Made by a program: the position numbers and the translations under genes. From contig NZ_VIRM01000065.1 in the NCBI RefSeq assembly GCF_006874475.1, positions 1 through 43,487 of the forward strand: 43,487 bases of DNA, written 5' to 3'. Every line of letters starts with the position of its first letter. Positions within the stretch are counted from its first letter, which is position 1. The notes under the pieces are model-generated. The model was not told the origin of the DNA. It worked only from the letters and a program-made list of their open reading frames with translations, and searched no databases. This document shows, piece after piece, positions 1 through 8,853 of this stretch. The DNA comes from Microbispora hainanensis. Lineage in GTDB: Bacteria; Actinomycetota; Actinomycetes; Streptosporangiales; Streptosporangiaceae.

Positions 1-364
1 CTGCTGGTCTTAATTCTTCCCGACCGGCTCTTTCGTGTCAAATCCGTCCCACCGGGACTTACTTGACCCGAAACCCGCCGACCGACAGGAATTCCGACCC
101 CCCGTTTCCGGGGCAACCCCTCTAACTTACCTGATCCCCGAAAGTCCGTCGAATCACGACGAAACATCCCGAGATCGGGTCCGATAAAAGGGAGTCACTG
201 AGAGCCTAACAGCTGATCCCCTGAGGGGGATTCAGGCTCGCCGGTCCTCAGCGCGTGCAGAAAGACTAGCACCCGCGCGGGAGTGCTGCGCACAACTTGG
301 GCAACTTTGTGGTCCTGCCCTGTCTCCAGGGCATTCAAACCTCAGGCGTCGCAAAGCTTCCAGA
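1..364. other. Intergenic region, no recognisable gene
   Basis: No reading frame here has convincing actinobacterial codon bias, and base composition is less GC-rich than the flanking genes. A small hairpin with arms ATCCCC/GGGGAT lies near 216-231. The stretch is downstream of valS and may be the 5' region of a gene outside the window, but nothing shows this directly. Confidence 0.5.
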
Positions 365-403
365 TGCCTGTGCGCCCTCGTCCACGACGAGGGCGCACAG
401 GCA
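365..403 (-). terminator. valS terminator hairpin
   Basis: A perfect 18-bp inverted repeat (left arm 365-382, loop CAC 383-385, right arm 386-403) starts about 7 nt past the valS stop codon. There is no long T run, which is common for actinobacterial hairpin terminators. It probably ends the leftward transcript and may work in both directions. Confidence 0.8.
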
Positions 404-409
404 GACGGC

Positions 410-2989
410 CTAAGCCGGCAGGGCGGCGAGCTGGGCTTCGAGGCGGGAGATGTCCTCGGCGGCCTGCTCGGCCCGCCGGCGCACCTTCGCAACGACGTCC
501 TCCGGCGCCTTGGCCATGAACTGCTCGTTGCCGAGCTTCGCCGTCACCTGAGCCTGCTCCTTGCGTGCCACGGCCAGGTCCTTCTCCAGCCGCTTCCGCT
601 CGGCGGCCACGTCGATGGCTCCGGCCGTGTCGATCTCCACGACCACCGTGCCGACGGTGAGCCGGGCTGTCGGGTTGAAGGTGTCGGTCGGTTCGTCCAG
701 ACGCAGCAGGACGCGGATCGCCCCCTCGTGGGCGGCGAGAGCCGTACCGGACAGGGACAGCCGCGCAGCAACCCGCTGGCCGGGCTTCAGGCCCTGGTCC
801 GAGCGGAACCTGCGCACCTCCGTCACGAGGTTCTGCAGCGAGGAGATCTCCTCCTCGGCGGCGGGGTCGCGCAACTCGGGCGATGCCGAAGGCCAGGGAG
901 CGACCACGATCGACTCCCCGCCGGTCAGAGCCCGCCACAGTTCCTCCGTTACGAACGGCACGAGCGGGTGGAGCAGCCGGAGCAGCGCGTCGAGGACATG
1001 CCCCAGGACCCGCTTGGTGTTCTCGGCCACCACTCCGCCCTCGGCGAACTGGACCTTGGCCAGCTCGACGTACCAGTCGAAGACCTCGTCCCAGGCGAAG
1101 TGATAGAGCGCGTCGGACGCCTTGGCGAACTCGAACTCCTCGAAGGCCGCGTCGACATTCGTGACGACCTCCTGCAGGCGCGAAAGGATCCACCGATCGG
1201 CCGAGGTGAGCTCTTCGGGCAGGCCCTCGGAGACGGCGCCGTTCATCAGCGCGAAGCGGGTGGCGTTCCAGATCTTGTTACAGAAGTTGCGGGATCCGGC
1301 CGCCCAGTCCTCACTGATCGCCACGTCGGAGCCGGGGTTGGCGCCGCGCAGGAGCGTGAAGCGCGTGGCGTCCGCGCCGTACCGCTCGATCCAGTCGAGC
1401 GGGTCGACGACGTTGCCGAACGACTTCGACATCTTCTTGCCGAACTGGTCGCGGACCATGCCGTGCAAGGCCACCGTGCGGAACGGCGGCTGGCCGTCCA
1501 TCGCGTACAACCCGAACATCATCATCCGGGCGACCCAGAAGAACAGGATGTCGTAGCCGGTGACGAGCACGGCCGTCGGATAGAAGCGGGCCAGATCGGG
1601 TGTGGCGTCGGGCCAGCCCAGCGTGGAGAACGGCCACAGTCCGGAGGAGAACCAGGTGTCGAGGACGTCCTGGTCCTGCTCGTAGCCGGCCGGCGGCTCC
1701 TCGTCCGGCCCAACACAGACCATGTCGCCGTCCGGGCCGTACCAGACGGGGATCCGGTGTCCCCACCACAGCTGGCGCGAGATGCACCAGTCGTGCATGT
1801 CGTCGACCCAGTCGAAGTAGCGCTTGGCGAGCTCCGGCGGGTGGATGCGGGTGCGGCCGTCACGCACCGCGTCGCCCGCGGCCTTCGCCAGCGGGGTGAC
1901 GTTGACGAACCACTGCAGCGACAGCCGCGGCTCCACGACGGTCTTGCAGCGGGAGCAGTGTCCGACGGAGTGCACGTAGGGCCGTTTCTCGGCGACGATG
2001 CGGCCCTGCGCGCGCAGCGCGGCAACCACGGCGGGCCGCGCCTCGAACCGGTCGAGCCCCTCGAAGGGGCCGTGGGTGGTAATGATTCCGCGCTCGTCCA
2101 TGATGACGAGCGACTCCAGCGAGTGGCGGCGCCCGATCTCGAAGTCGTTCGGGTCGTGCGCGGGGGTGACCTTGACCGCACCGGTGCCGAAGGACGGGTC
2201 CACGTGCTCGTCCGCGACGATCGGGATGCGCCGGCCGGTGAGCGGGAGCTCGACGTACTTGCCGACCAGGTGCGCGTAGCGCTCGTCGGCGGGGTGGACG
2301 GCGACAGCGGTGTCGCCCAGCATGGTCTCGGCGCGGGTCGTGGCGACGATGATCTCCTCGTCACCGGAGCCGTAGCGGATGGAGACGAGCTCGCCGTCGT
2401 CGTCGCTGTGCTCGACCTCGATGTCGGAAAGGGCCGTCAGGCAGCGGGGGCACCAGTTGATGATCCGCTCGGCACGGTAGATGAGCCCGTCGTCGAACAG
2501 CTTCTTGAAGATCGTCTGGACGGCCCGGGAGAGCCCCTCGTCCATCGTGAAGCGCTCACGCGACCAGTCCACGCCATCGCCGAGCTTCTTCATCTGGCCG
2601 AGGATCCGGCCGCCGGACTCCTCCTTCCACTGCCAGACGCGCTCGACGAACGCCTCGCGGCCGAAGTCGTGGCGAGACAGGCCATCCTTGGCGATCTCGC
2701 GCTCCACGACGTTCTGCGTGGCGATGCCGGCGTGGTCCATGCCGGGGAGCCACAGCGTTTCCATGCCCCGCATCCGGGCTCGCCGGGTGAGCGCGTCCTG
2801 AATGGAGTGGTCGAGGGCGTGGCCCACGTGGAGCGACCCGGTCACGTTAGGCGGGGGAAGCACGATGCTGTACGGCTCGCGCCCGCTGCCCGGGTCCGCG
2901 GTGAAGTAGCCCGCCGATACCCAGCGCTCGTAGCTCCGGGTCTCGACATCGACGGGTGCGTACTGGGTGGGCAGCTCAGACGTAGTCAC
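410..2989 (-). CDS. valS: Valyl-tRNA synthetase
   Basis: Cytoplasmic class I aminoacyl-tRNA synthetase that charges tRNA-Val with valine. The HIGH-type signature is PPPNVTGSLHVGHAL near the N-terminus and the KMSKS loop is GKKMSKSFGN. The editing (CP1) domain lies between them, and the C-terminus is the charged coiled-coil typical of ValRS. Length (859 aa) is normal. The frame stays open to a TTG at 2998, but neither start has a Shine-Dalgarno. A TAGAAT hexamer ends 8 nt before the GTG at 2989, so I prefer that GTG as a nearly leaderless start. The gene follows clpX by about 80 nt, and folC, often next to valS, is not in the window. Confidence 0.97.
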   Translation of the reverse strand: MTTSELPTQYAPVDVETRSYERWVSAGYFTADPGSGREPYSIVLPPPNVTGSLHVGHALDHSIQDALTRRARMRGMETLWLPGMDHAGIATQNVVEREIAKDGLSRHDFGREAFVERVWQWKEESGGRILGQMKKLGDGVDWSRERFTMDEGLSRAVQTIFKKLFDDGLIYRAERIINWCPRCLTALSDIEVEHSDDDGELVSIRYGSGDEEIIVATTRAETMLGDTAVAVHPADERYAHLVGKYVELPLTGRRIPIVADEHVDPSFGTGAVKVTPAHDPNDFEIGRRHSLESLVIMDERGIITTHGPFEGLDRFEARPAVVAALRAQGRIVAEKRPYVHSVGHCSRCKTVVEPRLSLQWFVNVTPLAKAAGDAVRDGRTRIHPPELAKRYFDWVDDMHDWCISRQLWWGHRIPVWYGPDGDMVCVGPDEEPPAGYEQDQDVLDTWFSSGLWPFSTLGWPDATPDLARFYPTAVLVTGYDILFFWVARMMMFGLYAMDGQPPFRTVALHGMVRDQFGKKMSKSFGNVVDPLDWIERYGADATRFTLLRGANPGSDVAISEDWAAGSRNFCNKIWNATRFALMNGAVSEGLPEELTSADRWILSRLQEVVTNVDAAFEEFEFAKASDALYHFAWDEVFDWYVELAKVQFAEGGVVAENTKRVLGHVLDALLRLLHPLVPFVTEELWRALTGGESIVVAPWPSASPELRDPAAEEEISSLQNLVTEVRRFRSDQGLKPGQRVAARLSLSGTALAAHEGAIRVLLRLDEPTDTFNPTARLTVGTVVVEIDTAGAIDVAAERKRLEKDLAVARKEQAQVTAKLGNEQFMAKAPEDVVAKVRRRAEQAAEDISRLEAQLAALPA

Positions 2990-2997
2990 ACTGCCCA

Positions 2998-3003
2998 ATT
3001 CTA
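2998..3003 (-). promoter_or_regulatory. Possible valS -10 element
   Basis: On the minus strand the hexamer TAGAAT ends 8 nt before the preferred GTG of valS, and no ribosome-binding sequence lies between. This is what a nearly leaderless promoter would look like. No good -35 hexamer is visible, so the assignment rests on the -10 alone. Confidence 0.35.
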
Positions 3004-3071
3004 GGGACGTCCGGAAGCCGTCCGAGCCGTCGCCGCACGCCCTGTGGACAACTCCGCGGCGAAGGCCCGTT

Positions 3072-4355
3072 TCAGGCGGACTTCTCCCTCGGGGTCCGCT
3101 GCTGCTTGGCCTGCAGCTGGTCGCGGGGCACCAGGGTCGGATTCACGTGCTCCAGCACGGCCTCGCGGGTGATGACGACCCGGGCCACGTCCTGGCGGGA
3201 GGGCACCTCGTACATCACAGACTGGAGGACTTCCTCCATGATGGCGCGCAGCCCGCGGGCGCCGGTGCCGCGCAGGATGGCCTGGTCGGCGATGGCCTCC
3301 AGCGCGTCGTCGGAGAACTCCAGCTCGACGTTGTCGAGTTCGAGCAGACGGCGATACTGCTTGACGAGCGCGTTGCGCGGCTCGGTGAGGATCTGGATCA
3401 GCGCGTCCCTGTCGAGGTTGTGCACCGACGTGATCACCGGGAGACGGCCGACGAACTCGGGGATCATGCCGAACTTCAGGAGGTCTTCCGGCATGACGTC
3501 CGAGAAGATGTCGGAGGAGTCCATCTCCTCCTTCGAGTGGATGATCGCGTTGAAGCCGATGCCCTTCCTGCCGACCCTCGACTCGATGATCTTCTCGAGG
3601 CCGGCGAAGGCGCCGCCACAGATGAACAGCACGTTCGTGGTGTCGATCTGGATGAACTCCTGGTGGGGGTGCTTGCGCCCGCCCTGCGGGGGCACGCTCG
3701 CCGTGGTCCCCTCCAGGATCTTCAGCAGGGCCTGCTGCACGCCCTCGCCCGACACGTCCCGCGTGATCGACGGGTTCTCGCTCTTGCGGGCGATCTTGTC
3801 GACCTCGTCGATGTAGATGATGCCGGTCTCGGCCTTCTTGACGTCGTAGTCGGCGGCCTGGATCAGCTTGAGGAGGATGTTCTCCACGTCCTCGCCGACG
3901 TAGCCCGCCTCGGTCAAGGCGGTGGCGTCCGCGATGGCGAACGGCACGTTGAGCATCTTGGCGAGGGTCTGCGCGAGCAGAGTCTTTCCCGACCCTGTGG
4001 GGCCGAGCAGCAGGATGTTGGACTTGGCCAGCTCCAGGCCGTCGTCACGGCCGCGCTCCCCGGACTGGACGCGCTTGTAGTGGTTGTAGACCGCTACCGA
4101 CAGCGCCTTCTTCGCCTTGTCCTGCCCGATGACGTACGCGTCGAGAAACTCGTAGATCTCGCGCGGCTTGGGGAGGTTGTCCCACTTGAGCTCGGAGGAT
4201 TCGGAGAGCTCCTCCTCGATGATCTCGTTGCAGAGATCGATGCACTCATCGCAGATGTAGACGCCTGGTCCGGCGATGAGCTTCTTGACCTGCTTCTGGC
4301 TCTTGCCGCAGAACGAGCACTTCAGCAGGTCTCCCCCGTCGCCGATGCGTGCCAC
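3072..4355 (-). CDS. clpX: ATP-dependent Clp protease ATP-binding subunit ClpX
   Basis: AAA+ unfoldase that recognises, unfolds and feeds substrates to ClpP. The N-terminal zinc domain has paired cysteines (KCSFCGKS, then YICDECIDLC). Walker A is GPTGSGKT near residue 118, the pore loop is GYVGEDVE, Walker B is IIYIDEVDKIA, and VGRKGIGFN matches the ClpP-contacting loop region. The frame continues upstream to 4433, but the GTG at 4355 begins the conserved start (V/M)ARIGDGGDLLKCSFC and has AAAGGAG 8 nt before it, giving 427 aa. It lies downstream of clpP1-clpP2, separated by 234 nt holding a hairpin and a dyad, so it is probably partly independently transcribed. Confidence 0.98.
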   Translation of the reverse strand: MARIGDGGDLLKCSFCGKSQKQVKKLIAGPGVYICDECIDLCNEIIEEELSESSELKWDNLPKPREIYEFLDAYVIGQDKAKKALSVAVYNHYKRVQSGERGRDDGLELAKSNILLLGPTGSGKTLLAQTLAKMLNVPFAIADATALTEAGYVGEDVENILLKLIQAADYDVKKAETGIIYIDEVDKIARKSENPSITRDVSGEGVQQALLKILEGTTASVPPQGGRKHPHQEFIQIDTTNVLFICGGAFAGLEKIIESRVGRKGIGFNAIIHSKEEMDSSDIFSDVMPEDLLKFGMIPEFVGRLPVITSVHNLDRDALIQILTEPRNALVKQYRRLLELDNVELEFSDDALEAIADQAILRGTGARGLRAIMEEVLQSVMYEVPSRQDVARVVITREAVLEHVNPTLVPRDQLQAKQQRTPREKSA

Positions 4356-4425
4356 CCCAGATACTCCTTTGCGTGGGACCGCCCCTGCCGCCGCGGTCGC
4401 TTCCGTCCGCATCCTGCTCGCGATC

Positions 4426-4452
4426 CGGCTCATGATTCTCAGTCATGATCCG
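4426..4452. promoter_or_regulatory. Dyad upstream of clpX
   Basis: Two 10-bp arms, CGGCTCATGA and TCATGATCCG, form an inverted repeat with one mismatch around a 7-nt spacer. It lies about 70-95 nt upstream of the clpX GTG. The shape fits a dimeric regulator site. I cannot match it to a known regulator. Confidence 0.35.
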
Positions 4453-4541
4453 ACGATCGCGATCCGGTGCGAAAACGTCATCCCGCTCAGGTTTCGACGT
4501 TACCGTCTCTCGGGCCCTCAGTGAGCCCCCTAGCGGTGAGT

Positions 4542-4580
4542 CGCACCGGAACGTGCCCAAATGGGCACCGTTCCGGTGCG
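4542..4580 (-). terminator. Hairpin between clpP2 and clpX
   Basis: Arms 4542-4558 and 4563-4580 pair over 17 bp with one bulged base around the loop AAAT. The structure starts about 10 nt after the clpP2 stop. No U-tract follows. It could end or attenuate the clpP1P2 message before clpX, or protect its 3' end. Confidence 0.65.
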
Positions 4581-4589
4581 GCAACTCCC

Positions 4590-5237
4590 TCAGGAAGCGG
4601 CGACCGCCGCCGCGCGCTTCTTCCGCGACGGGATGATGTCGTCCACCAGCCCGTACGCCTTCGCCTCCTCGGCGCTGAGGATCTTGTCACGCTCGATGTC
4701 CCTGCGGACCTCGTCGGCCGACTTGCCCGAGTGCTTCGCCACGATCTCCTCGAGCAGCGACCGCATCCGCAGGATCTCACGAGCCTGGATCTCGATGTCG
4801 CTGCCCTGGCCGCCGCCCTCGGTGTAGGGCTGGTGGATCAGAACGCGGGCGTTGGGCAGGGCGAACCGCTTGCCCGGGGTGCCTCCGGCCAGCAGGACCG
4901 CGGCGGCCGAGGCCGCCTGCCCAAGGCAGACCGTCTGGATCTCGGGCCGGACGAACTGCATGGTGTCGTAGATCGCGGTCATCGCGGTGAACGAGCCACC
5001 CGGCGAGTTGATGTACATGCTGATGTCGCGATCCGGGTCGAGCGACTCCAGCGTCAGCAGCTGCGCCATCACGTCGTTCGCCGAAGCGTCGTCGATCTGG
5101 ACGCCGAGGAAGATGATGCGGTCCTCGAACAGCTTGTTGTAGGGGTTCATCTCCTTGACGCCGTACGACGTGCGCTCGACGAAGGAGGGAAGGACATAGC
5201 GGCCGTTGATGTCACCCGGCCGGATCAGCTCACTCAT
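4590..5237 (-). CDS. clpP2: ATP-dependent Clp protease proteolytic subunit ClpP2
   Basis: Serine peptidase subunit of the Clp protease. Numbering from the ATG at 5237, the triad is Ser110 (GQAASAA), His135 (VLIHQP) and Asp184 (IERDK), with the standard 25- and 49-residue spacings. The 215-aa length is normal. The start has GGAG 8 nt upstream and fits the family N-terminus; the frame stays open well beyond, over the end of clpP1, but that extension is not ClpP. Only 14 nt separate it from clpP1, so the two are co-transcribed. In actinobacteria ClpP1 and ClpP2 form a mixed tetradecamer. Confidence 0.98.
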   Translation of the reverse strand: MSELIRPGDINGRYVLPSFVERTSYGVKEMNPYNKLFEDRIIFLGVQIDDASANDVMAQLLTLESLDPDRDISMYINSPGGSFTAMTAIYDTMQFVRPEIQTVCLGQAASAAAVLLAGGTPGKRFALPNARVLIHQPYTEGGGQGSDIEIQAREILRMRSLLEEIVAKHSGKSADEVRRDIERDKILSAEEAKAYGLVDDIIPSRKKRAAAVAAS

Positions 5238-5251
5238 CTGGGAAGCTCCAG

Positions 5252-5896
5252 TCACGAGACGGCGCCCTCGGAGGGCACCTGGCGGGCGCTGCGCACCACG
5301 TGGTCGATGAAGCCGTAGTCCTTGGCCTCCTCGGCCGTGAACCAGCGGTCCCGGTCGGAGTCGCGCTCGATCTGCTCGAGCGGCTGGCCGGTGTGGAAGG
5401 CGATCCGCTCCGCGAGCGTCTTCTTCACGTAGAGCATCTGCTCGGCCTGGATCGCGATGTCGGCCGCGGTGCCGCCGATGCCGCCCGACGGCTGATGCAT
5501 CATGATCCGGGCGTGCGGAAGCGCGTACCGCTTGCCCCGGGCGCCGGCGCAGAGCAGGAACTGCCCCATGGAGGCGGCCAGTCCCATGGCGACCGTGCAC
5601 ACGTCGTTCGGCACGTACTCCATCATGTCGTAAATCGCCATGCCGGCGGTCACCGAGCCACCGGGGGAGTTGATGTACATCCAGATGTCGCGCTCGGAGT
5701 CATCAGCGGCGAGGAGCAGGAGCTCAGCGGCCAGCCGGTTGGCCACCTCGTCGTTGACCTGGGTGCCGAGCACCACGATCCGCTCGCGCAGCAGTCGCTG
5801 GTAGAGCTGGTCCTCGAGGCGGGAGGGGCCACCCTCCGGGCTCCGGGCCTCGAAGCCGGAACCACCGGTCGGGAAGAAGGTCGGCGGGCTGGTCAC
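5252..5896 (-). CDS. clpP1: ATP-dependent Clp protease proteolytic subunit ClpP1
   Basis: First gene of the clpP1P2 operon. From the GTG at 5896 the triad is Ser109 (GLAASMGQ), His134 (RIMMHQPSGG) and Asp183 (DSDRDRWF), with the same spacing as ClpP2. The preferred GTG has GGAAGG 7 nt upstream and gives 214 aa; an in-frame ATG exists further upstream but has no clear ribosome-binding site and would extend over the promoter. The upstream region holds a -35/-10 pair and a ClgR-type box, so ClgR activation, as known in Streptomyces and Corynebacterium, is likely. Confidence 0.97.
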   Translation of the reverse strand: MTSPPTFFPTGGSGFEARSPEGGPSRLEDQLYQRLLRERIVVLGTQVNDEVANRLAAELLLLAADDSERDIWMYINSPGGSVTAGMAIYDMMEYVPNDVCTVAMGLAASMGQFLLCAGARGKRYALPHARIMMHQPSGGIGGTAADIAIQAEQMLYVKKTLAERIAFHTGQPLEQIERDSDRDRWFTAEEAKDYGFIDHVVRSARQVPSEGAVS

Positions 5897-5940
5897 AGCG
5901 TCACCTTCCGATGCGTCGTAATCGATTGGCTTTGCTTGTG

Positions 5941-5968
5941 ACCTTAACGCGCGACGCAGACAGGTCAT
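5941..5968 (-). promoter_or_regulatory. Likely clpP1P2 promoter
   Basis: On the minus strand, ATGACC (5963-5968) and TAAGGT (5941-5946) are separated by 16 nt, a fair match to a primary-sigma -35/-10 pair. The expected start is near 5934, giving a leader of about 37 nt before the clpP1 GTG. The ClgR-type box lies just upstream of the -35, where an activator would bind. Confidence 0.5.
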
Positions 5969-5984
5969 GCCCGTGCGCCGTACT

Positions 5985-5998
5985 GTTCGCTGACGGCG
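5985..5998. promoter_or_regulatory. ClgR-type box upstream of clpP1
   Basis: GTTCGCTGACGGCG fits the ClgR consensus GTTCGC-N5-GCG exactly, as I recall it from Streptomyces. It lies about 90 bp upstream of the clpP1 start and about 17 bp upstream of the candidate -35. clpP1P2 is a classic ClgR target. A clgR gene is not in this window. Confidence 0.6.
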
Positions 5999-6150
5999 CA
6001 TGTCCGGCCCATGGCGAGGCCACCGCGCCACATCGCCCGTGTTCCCCGCCGTAGCCGCACGCACCGGGACATACAGATCTCAGCCGTACGATTTGCTCCC
6101 CAACACGCGGTAAGAAACAACTTTGCAGGGATTTGCCCGAATATAACCGG

Positions 6151-6184
6151 AAACCCCCGGCGCATCCGAGTGCGCCGGGGGTTT
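6151..6184 (-). terminator. tig terminator
   Basis: A perfect 14-bp stem (6151-6164 and 6171-6184) with loop TCCGAG, beginning AAACCCCCGG and ending GGGTTT. It lies about 70 nt beyond the tig stop in the direction of transcription. It separates tig from clpP1P2. Confidence 0.85.
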
Positions 6185-6253
6185 CACCGTTACCGCCACG
6201 CCGATCGGCCTCGCGGCCGATCGGCGGCAGAAGTCAGGCGAGAGCCTGGAAAA

Positions 6254-7648
6254 TCAGCTTTCCTTGGCCTCGTCGGCGGGCTCCCCGGCGCCCGCCTCCT
6301 CGACGCCCACAGCCTCCTGCTCGGGGTTGAGCTCGGCGTAGATGGCCTTGATGTCCACCTCGTTGCCGGCCGTGTCGGTCACCTTGGCCGCGTCACCGAT
6401 GAGCGTCTTGGCCTTCTCCCGCACGATCTCCATCATCGCCAGCGGGAGCTGGTTGTTGTCGGCGAGGTGCTGGGCCAGCGTGTTCGGCGCGACACCCATC
6501 TGCATGGCGCGACGGACCACGAAGTCGGTCAGCTCCTGCTCGCTGACGCCGATCTCCTCGGCCTTGACGATCTTGTCGAGGACGAAGCCGGACTTCAGCG
6601 CCTTGGCCGAGGTCGCCTCGTACTCGGCGAACAGCTCCTCCTCGGTGGTCTGCTGGAGGCGGAGGTACGCCTCGCGGCTCAGGCCGCTCTCAGCGATCTG
6701 GTGCTCGAGGTTGTGCTTGCGCGCGTCGATCTCCGCCTGGAGCGCGCTCTCGGGCAGCGGGATGTCGATCTTCTCGAGCAGCGCGTCGAGCGCCTTCTCG
6801 CGACTCTGCACGACCTGGTCCACCAGCTTGTTGCGGCGAACCTGCTGGCGGATGCTGTCCTTGAGCTCGTCGAGCGTGTCGAACTCGCTGGCGAGCTGCG
6901 CGAACTCGTCGTCCAGCTCGGGCAGCACCTTCTCCTTGACCGACTTGACGTTGATGATCACGTCGGCCTCCTCGCCGGCGTTCTCACCACCGACGAGCGT
7001 CGTGCGGAAGGTCTTCTCGTCACCGGCGGCCATACCCTGCAGCGCGTCGTCCAGGCCCTCCAGGACCGAGCCCGCGCCGACCTCGTACGACACGTCGGCG
7101 GCCTGCTGCTCGTCGAGGTTGCGGCCGTCGATCTCGGCACGCAGGTCCATCACGACGTAGTCGCCGTTCTGGGCCGGGCGCTCGACGCCGGTCAGCGTCG
7201 CGAAGCGCTGGCGCAGGGCCTCGAGCTGGGTGTCGATGTCCTCGTCGGTCACCTCGGCGGGGTCGACCACGACCTCGGCGCCCTGGTAGTCCGGGACGTC
7301 GAAGGCGGGGCGGATGTCCACCTCGGCGGTGAACTCGACCTGCTCGCCGTCCTCGATCTTGGTGACCTCGATCTCGGGCTGGCTGACCGGGAAGACGTCG
7401 GTCTCGTCAACGGCCTGGCCGTACAGCTTGGGCAGGGCGTCGTTCAGGGTCTCCTCGAGAACCACCGCGCGGCCGAAGCGCTGCTCGATGATCCGGGCCG
7501 GCACCTTGCCAGGACGGAAGCCGGGCACGCGCACCTGCTGCGCGACCTTCTTGTACGCGGCCTGCAGGCTCGGCTCGAGCTCCTTGAACGGCACCTCGAC
7601 GGTGAGCTTGACCCGGGTAGGGCTGAGCTCCTCGACAGCGGTCTTCAC
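6254..7648 (-). CDS. tig: Trigger factor
   Basis: Ribosome-associated chaperone and peptidyl-prolyl isomerase that meets nascent chains at the exit tunnel. The N-terminal ribosome-binding signature is GFRPGKVPARIIEQRFG. The PPIase (FKBP-like) domain is central, with MDLRAEIDGR and a GLDDALQGM segment, and the C-terminal arm region is long and helical. The tail is acidic. The GTG at 7648 has AAGGAG 8 nt upstream and gives 464 aa, a normal length; the longer open frame to 7783 lacks family similarity. Placement just upstream of clpP1P2-clpX is a widely conserved order, although a strong terminator lies between here. Confidence 0.97.
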   Translation of the reverse strand: MKTAVEELSPTRVKLTVEVPFKELEPSLQAAYKKVAQQVRVPGFRPGKVPARIIEQRFGRAVVLEETLNDALPKLYGQAVDETDVFPVSQPEIEVTKIEDGEQVEFTAEVDIRPAFDVPDYQGAEVVVDPAEVTDEDIDTQLEALRQRFATLTGVERPAQNGDYVVMDLRAEIDGRNLDEQQAADVSYEVGAGSVLEGLDDALQGMAAGDEKTFRTTLVGGENAGEEADVIINVKSVKEKVLPELDDEFAQLASEFDTLDELKDSIRQQVRRNKLVDQVVQSREKALDALLEKIDIPLPESALQAEIDARKHNLEHQIAESGLSREAYLRLQQTTEEELFAEYEATSAKALKSGFVLDKIVKAEEIGVSEQELTDFVVRRAMQMGVAPNTLAQHLADNNQLPLAMMEIVREKAKTLIGDAAKVTDTAGNEVDIKAIYAELNPEQEAVGVEEAGAGEPADEAKES

Positions 7649-7849
7649 GGGGTGGTCTCCTTGATCCAGCATCTGGTGATCGCGGGCACGTCGTGCACGG
7701 CAACCGCGGCACAGTAACGCGCGCCGCGCCCACGTGAGAGGCGCAGGATCACCGTCTCGCCTGCACGCGACCTGTCCGGGCATGCTCGACTGTGGCGGGT
7801 GTCCAACGCCAAGGGCAGTCTAGAGCAGATGAGCCCCGGTAGCGACTGA

Positions 7850-8716
7850 TCAGAGGTCCGCCATGATCTGCCGCAACAGGTCCACCGTCTCTGTGGGGGT
7901 CGTACTGACCGCGCAGAGGCGTTCCATGACCTCGCTATAGCGGTCGACCTCTTCCCGTTTGTCCAGGTAGAGCGCACTGGCGAGCTGCTCGACGTACACG
8001 ATGTCGGGCAAGTCGGGATCGGAGAACCGCAGAATACTGAAGGCACCGCCCTCTGCGGCGTGTCCGCCATAACTGAACGGAATGACCTGGATCGTTACGT
8101 TCGGCTGGTTCATCAGGTCGATGAGGTGCTGGATCTGACCCCGCATCACGTCGACGCCGCCGATCGGGCGGCGCAGCGCGGCCTCGTCGATCACGGCCCA
8201 GAACTTGGGGCTGTTCTCGCCGTCGAGGATGCGCTGGCGTTCCAGCCGCAGGTCGACCCGCCTGGCGATCTCCTCCGGCGCCGCTCCGACCGCGCCGGCC
8301 ATGATGACGGCCCGCGCGTACTCCTTTGTCTGCAGCAGACCGGGAACGAACTGCACCTCGTAGGTGCGGATGCGCTCGGCGGCCTCCTCCAGGCCGACGT
8401 ACGCCTGGAACCACGAGGGCAGCAGGTCGTTGAACCGGTGCCACCAGCCGGGCTCGTTGGCCCGCTCGACCAGGTTCATCACGACATCGCGCGTCTCCTC
8501 GTCCTCCACCCCGTAAAGGGCGAGAAGGTCGGCCACGTCGCGTTCCTTGAATCCGACCCGGCCCAGCTCCATCCGGCTGATCTTCGACTCGGAAGCCCGG
8601 ATGCACTGGCCGGCCTGGTCACGGCTGATGCCCTTGCTCTCACGGAGCTTGCGGAGCTGGGACCCGAGAAGGATGCGCAGGGCCGTCGGACCCGATCCAG
8701 CCTGGATCTGTATCAC
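7850..8716 (-). CDS. XRE-family HTH regulator with DUF5753 domain
   Basis: Predicted DNA-binding regulator of the large actinomycete helix-turn-helix plus DUF5753 family. Residues about 13-65 form the HTH (LGSQLRKLRESKGISRDQAG, then SESKISRMELG). The rest is the DUF5753 sensor region, with landmarks such as EPGWWHRF, YEVQFVPGLLQTKEYARAV and NVTIQVIPFSYGGH. Length, 288 aa, is typical. The GTG start has GGGAGG 4 nt upstream. These regulators usually pair with a small DUF397 protein; none is visible. Instead it diverges from an RsbW-like ATPase, also a frequent partner. Several TGCAC half-sites between the two may be its operator. Confidence 0.92.
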   Translation of the reverse strand: MIQIQAGSGPTALRILLGSQLRKLRESKGISRDQAGQCIRASESKISRMELGRVGFKERDVADLLALYGVEDEETRDVVMNLVERANEPGWWHRFNDLLPSWFQAYVGLEEAAERIRTYEVQFVPGLLQTKEYARAVIMAGAVGAAPEEIARRVDLRLERQRILDGENSPKFWAVIDEAALRRPIGGVDVMRGQIQHLIDLMNQPNVTIQVIPFSYGGHAAEGGAFSILRFSDPDLPDIVYVEQLASALYLDKREEVDRYSEVMERLCAVSTTPTETVDLLRQIMADL

Positions 8717-8853
8717 GGCGCCTCCCTCTCACCTCGGCTCTGTGTGCCGCCAAGGGACGACCCGCACGACACCCCCAGCCCACACAGTGTCACCACTTCG
8801 GGCTCCGATGACAAGGTCTGATCTACGTGTCCCTGACGGTTAGCACGGACGGC

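Noticed and set aside
1..230. T-box or leader RNA for valS
   Set aside because: valS is read leftward and this lies beyond its 3' end; no T-box elements are seen upstream of valS either.
728..3004. 758-codon open frame antisense to valS
   Set aside because: Produced by the GC-rich third positions of valS; the valS frame has full family motifs.
6011..7717. 568-codon frame antisense to tig
   Set aside because: Leu/Val/Asp-rich shadow of trigger factor, crosses the tig terminator.
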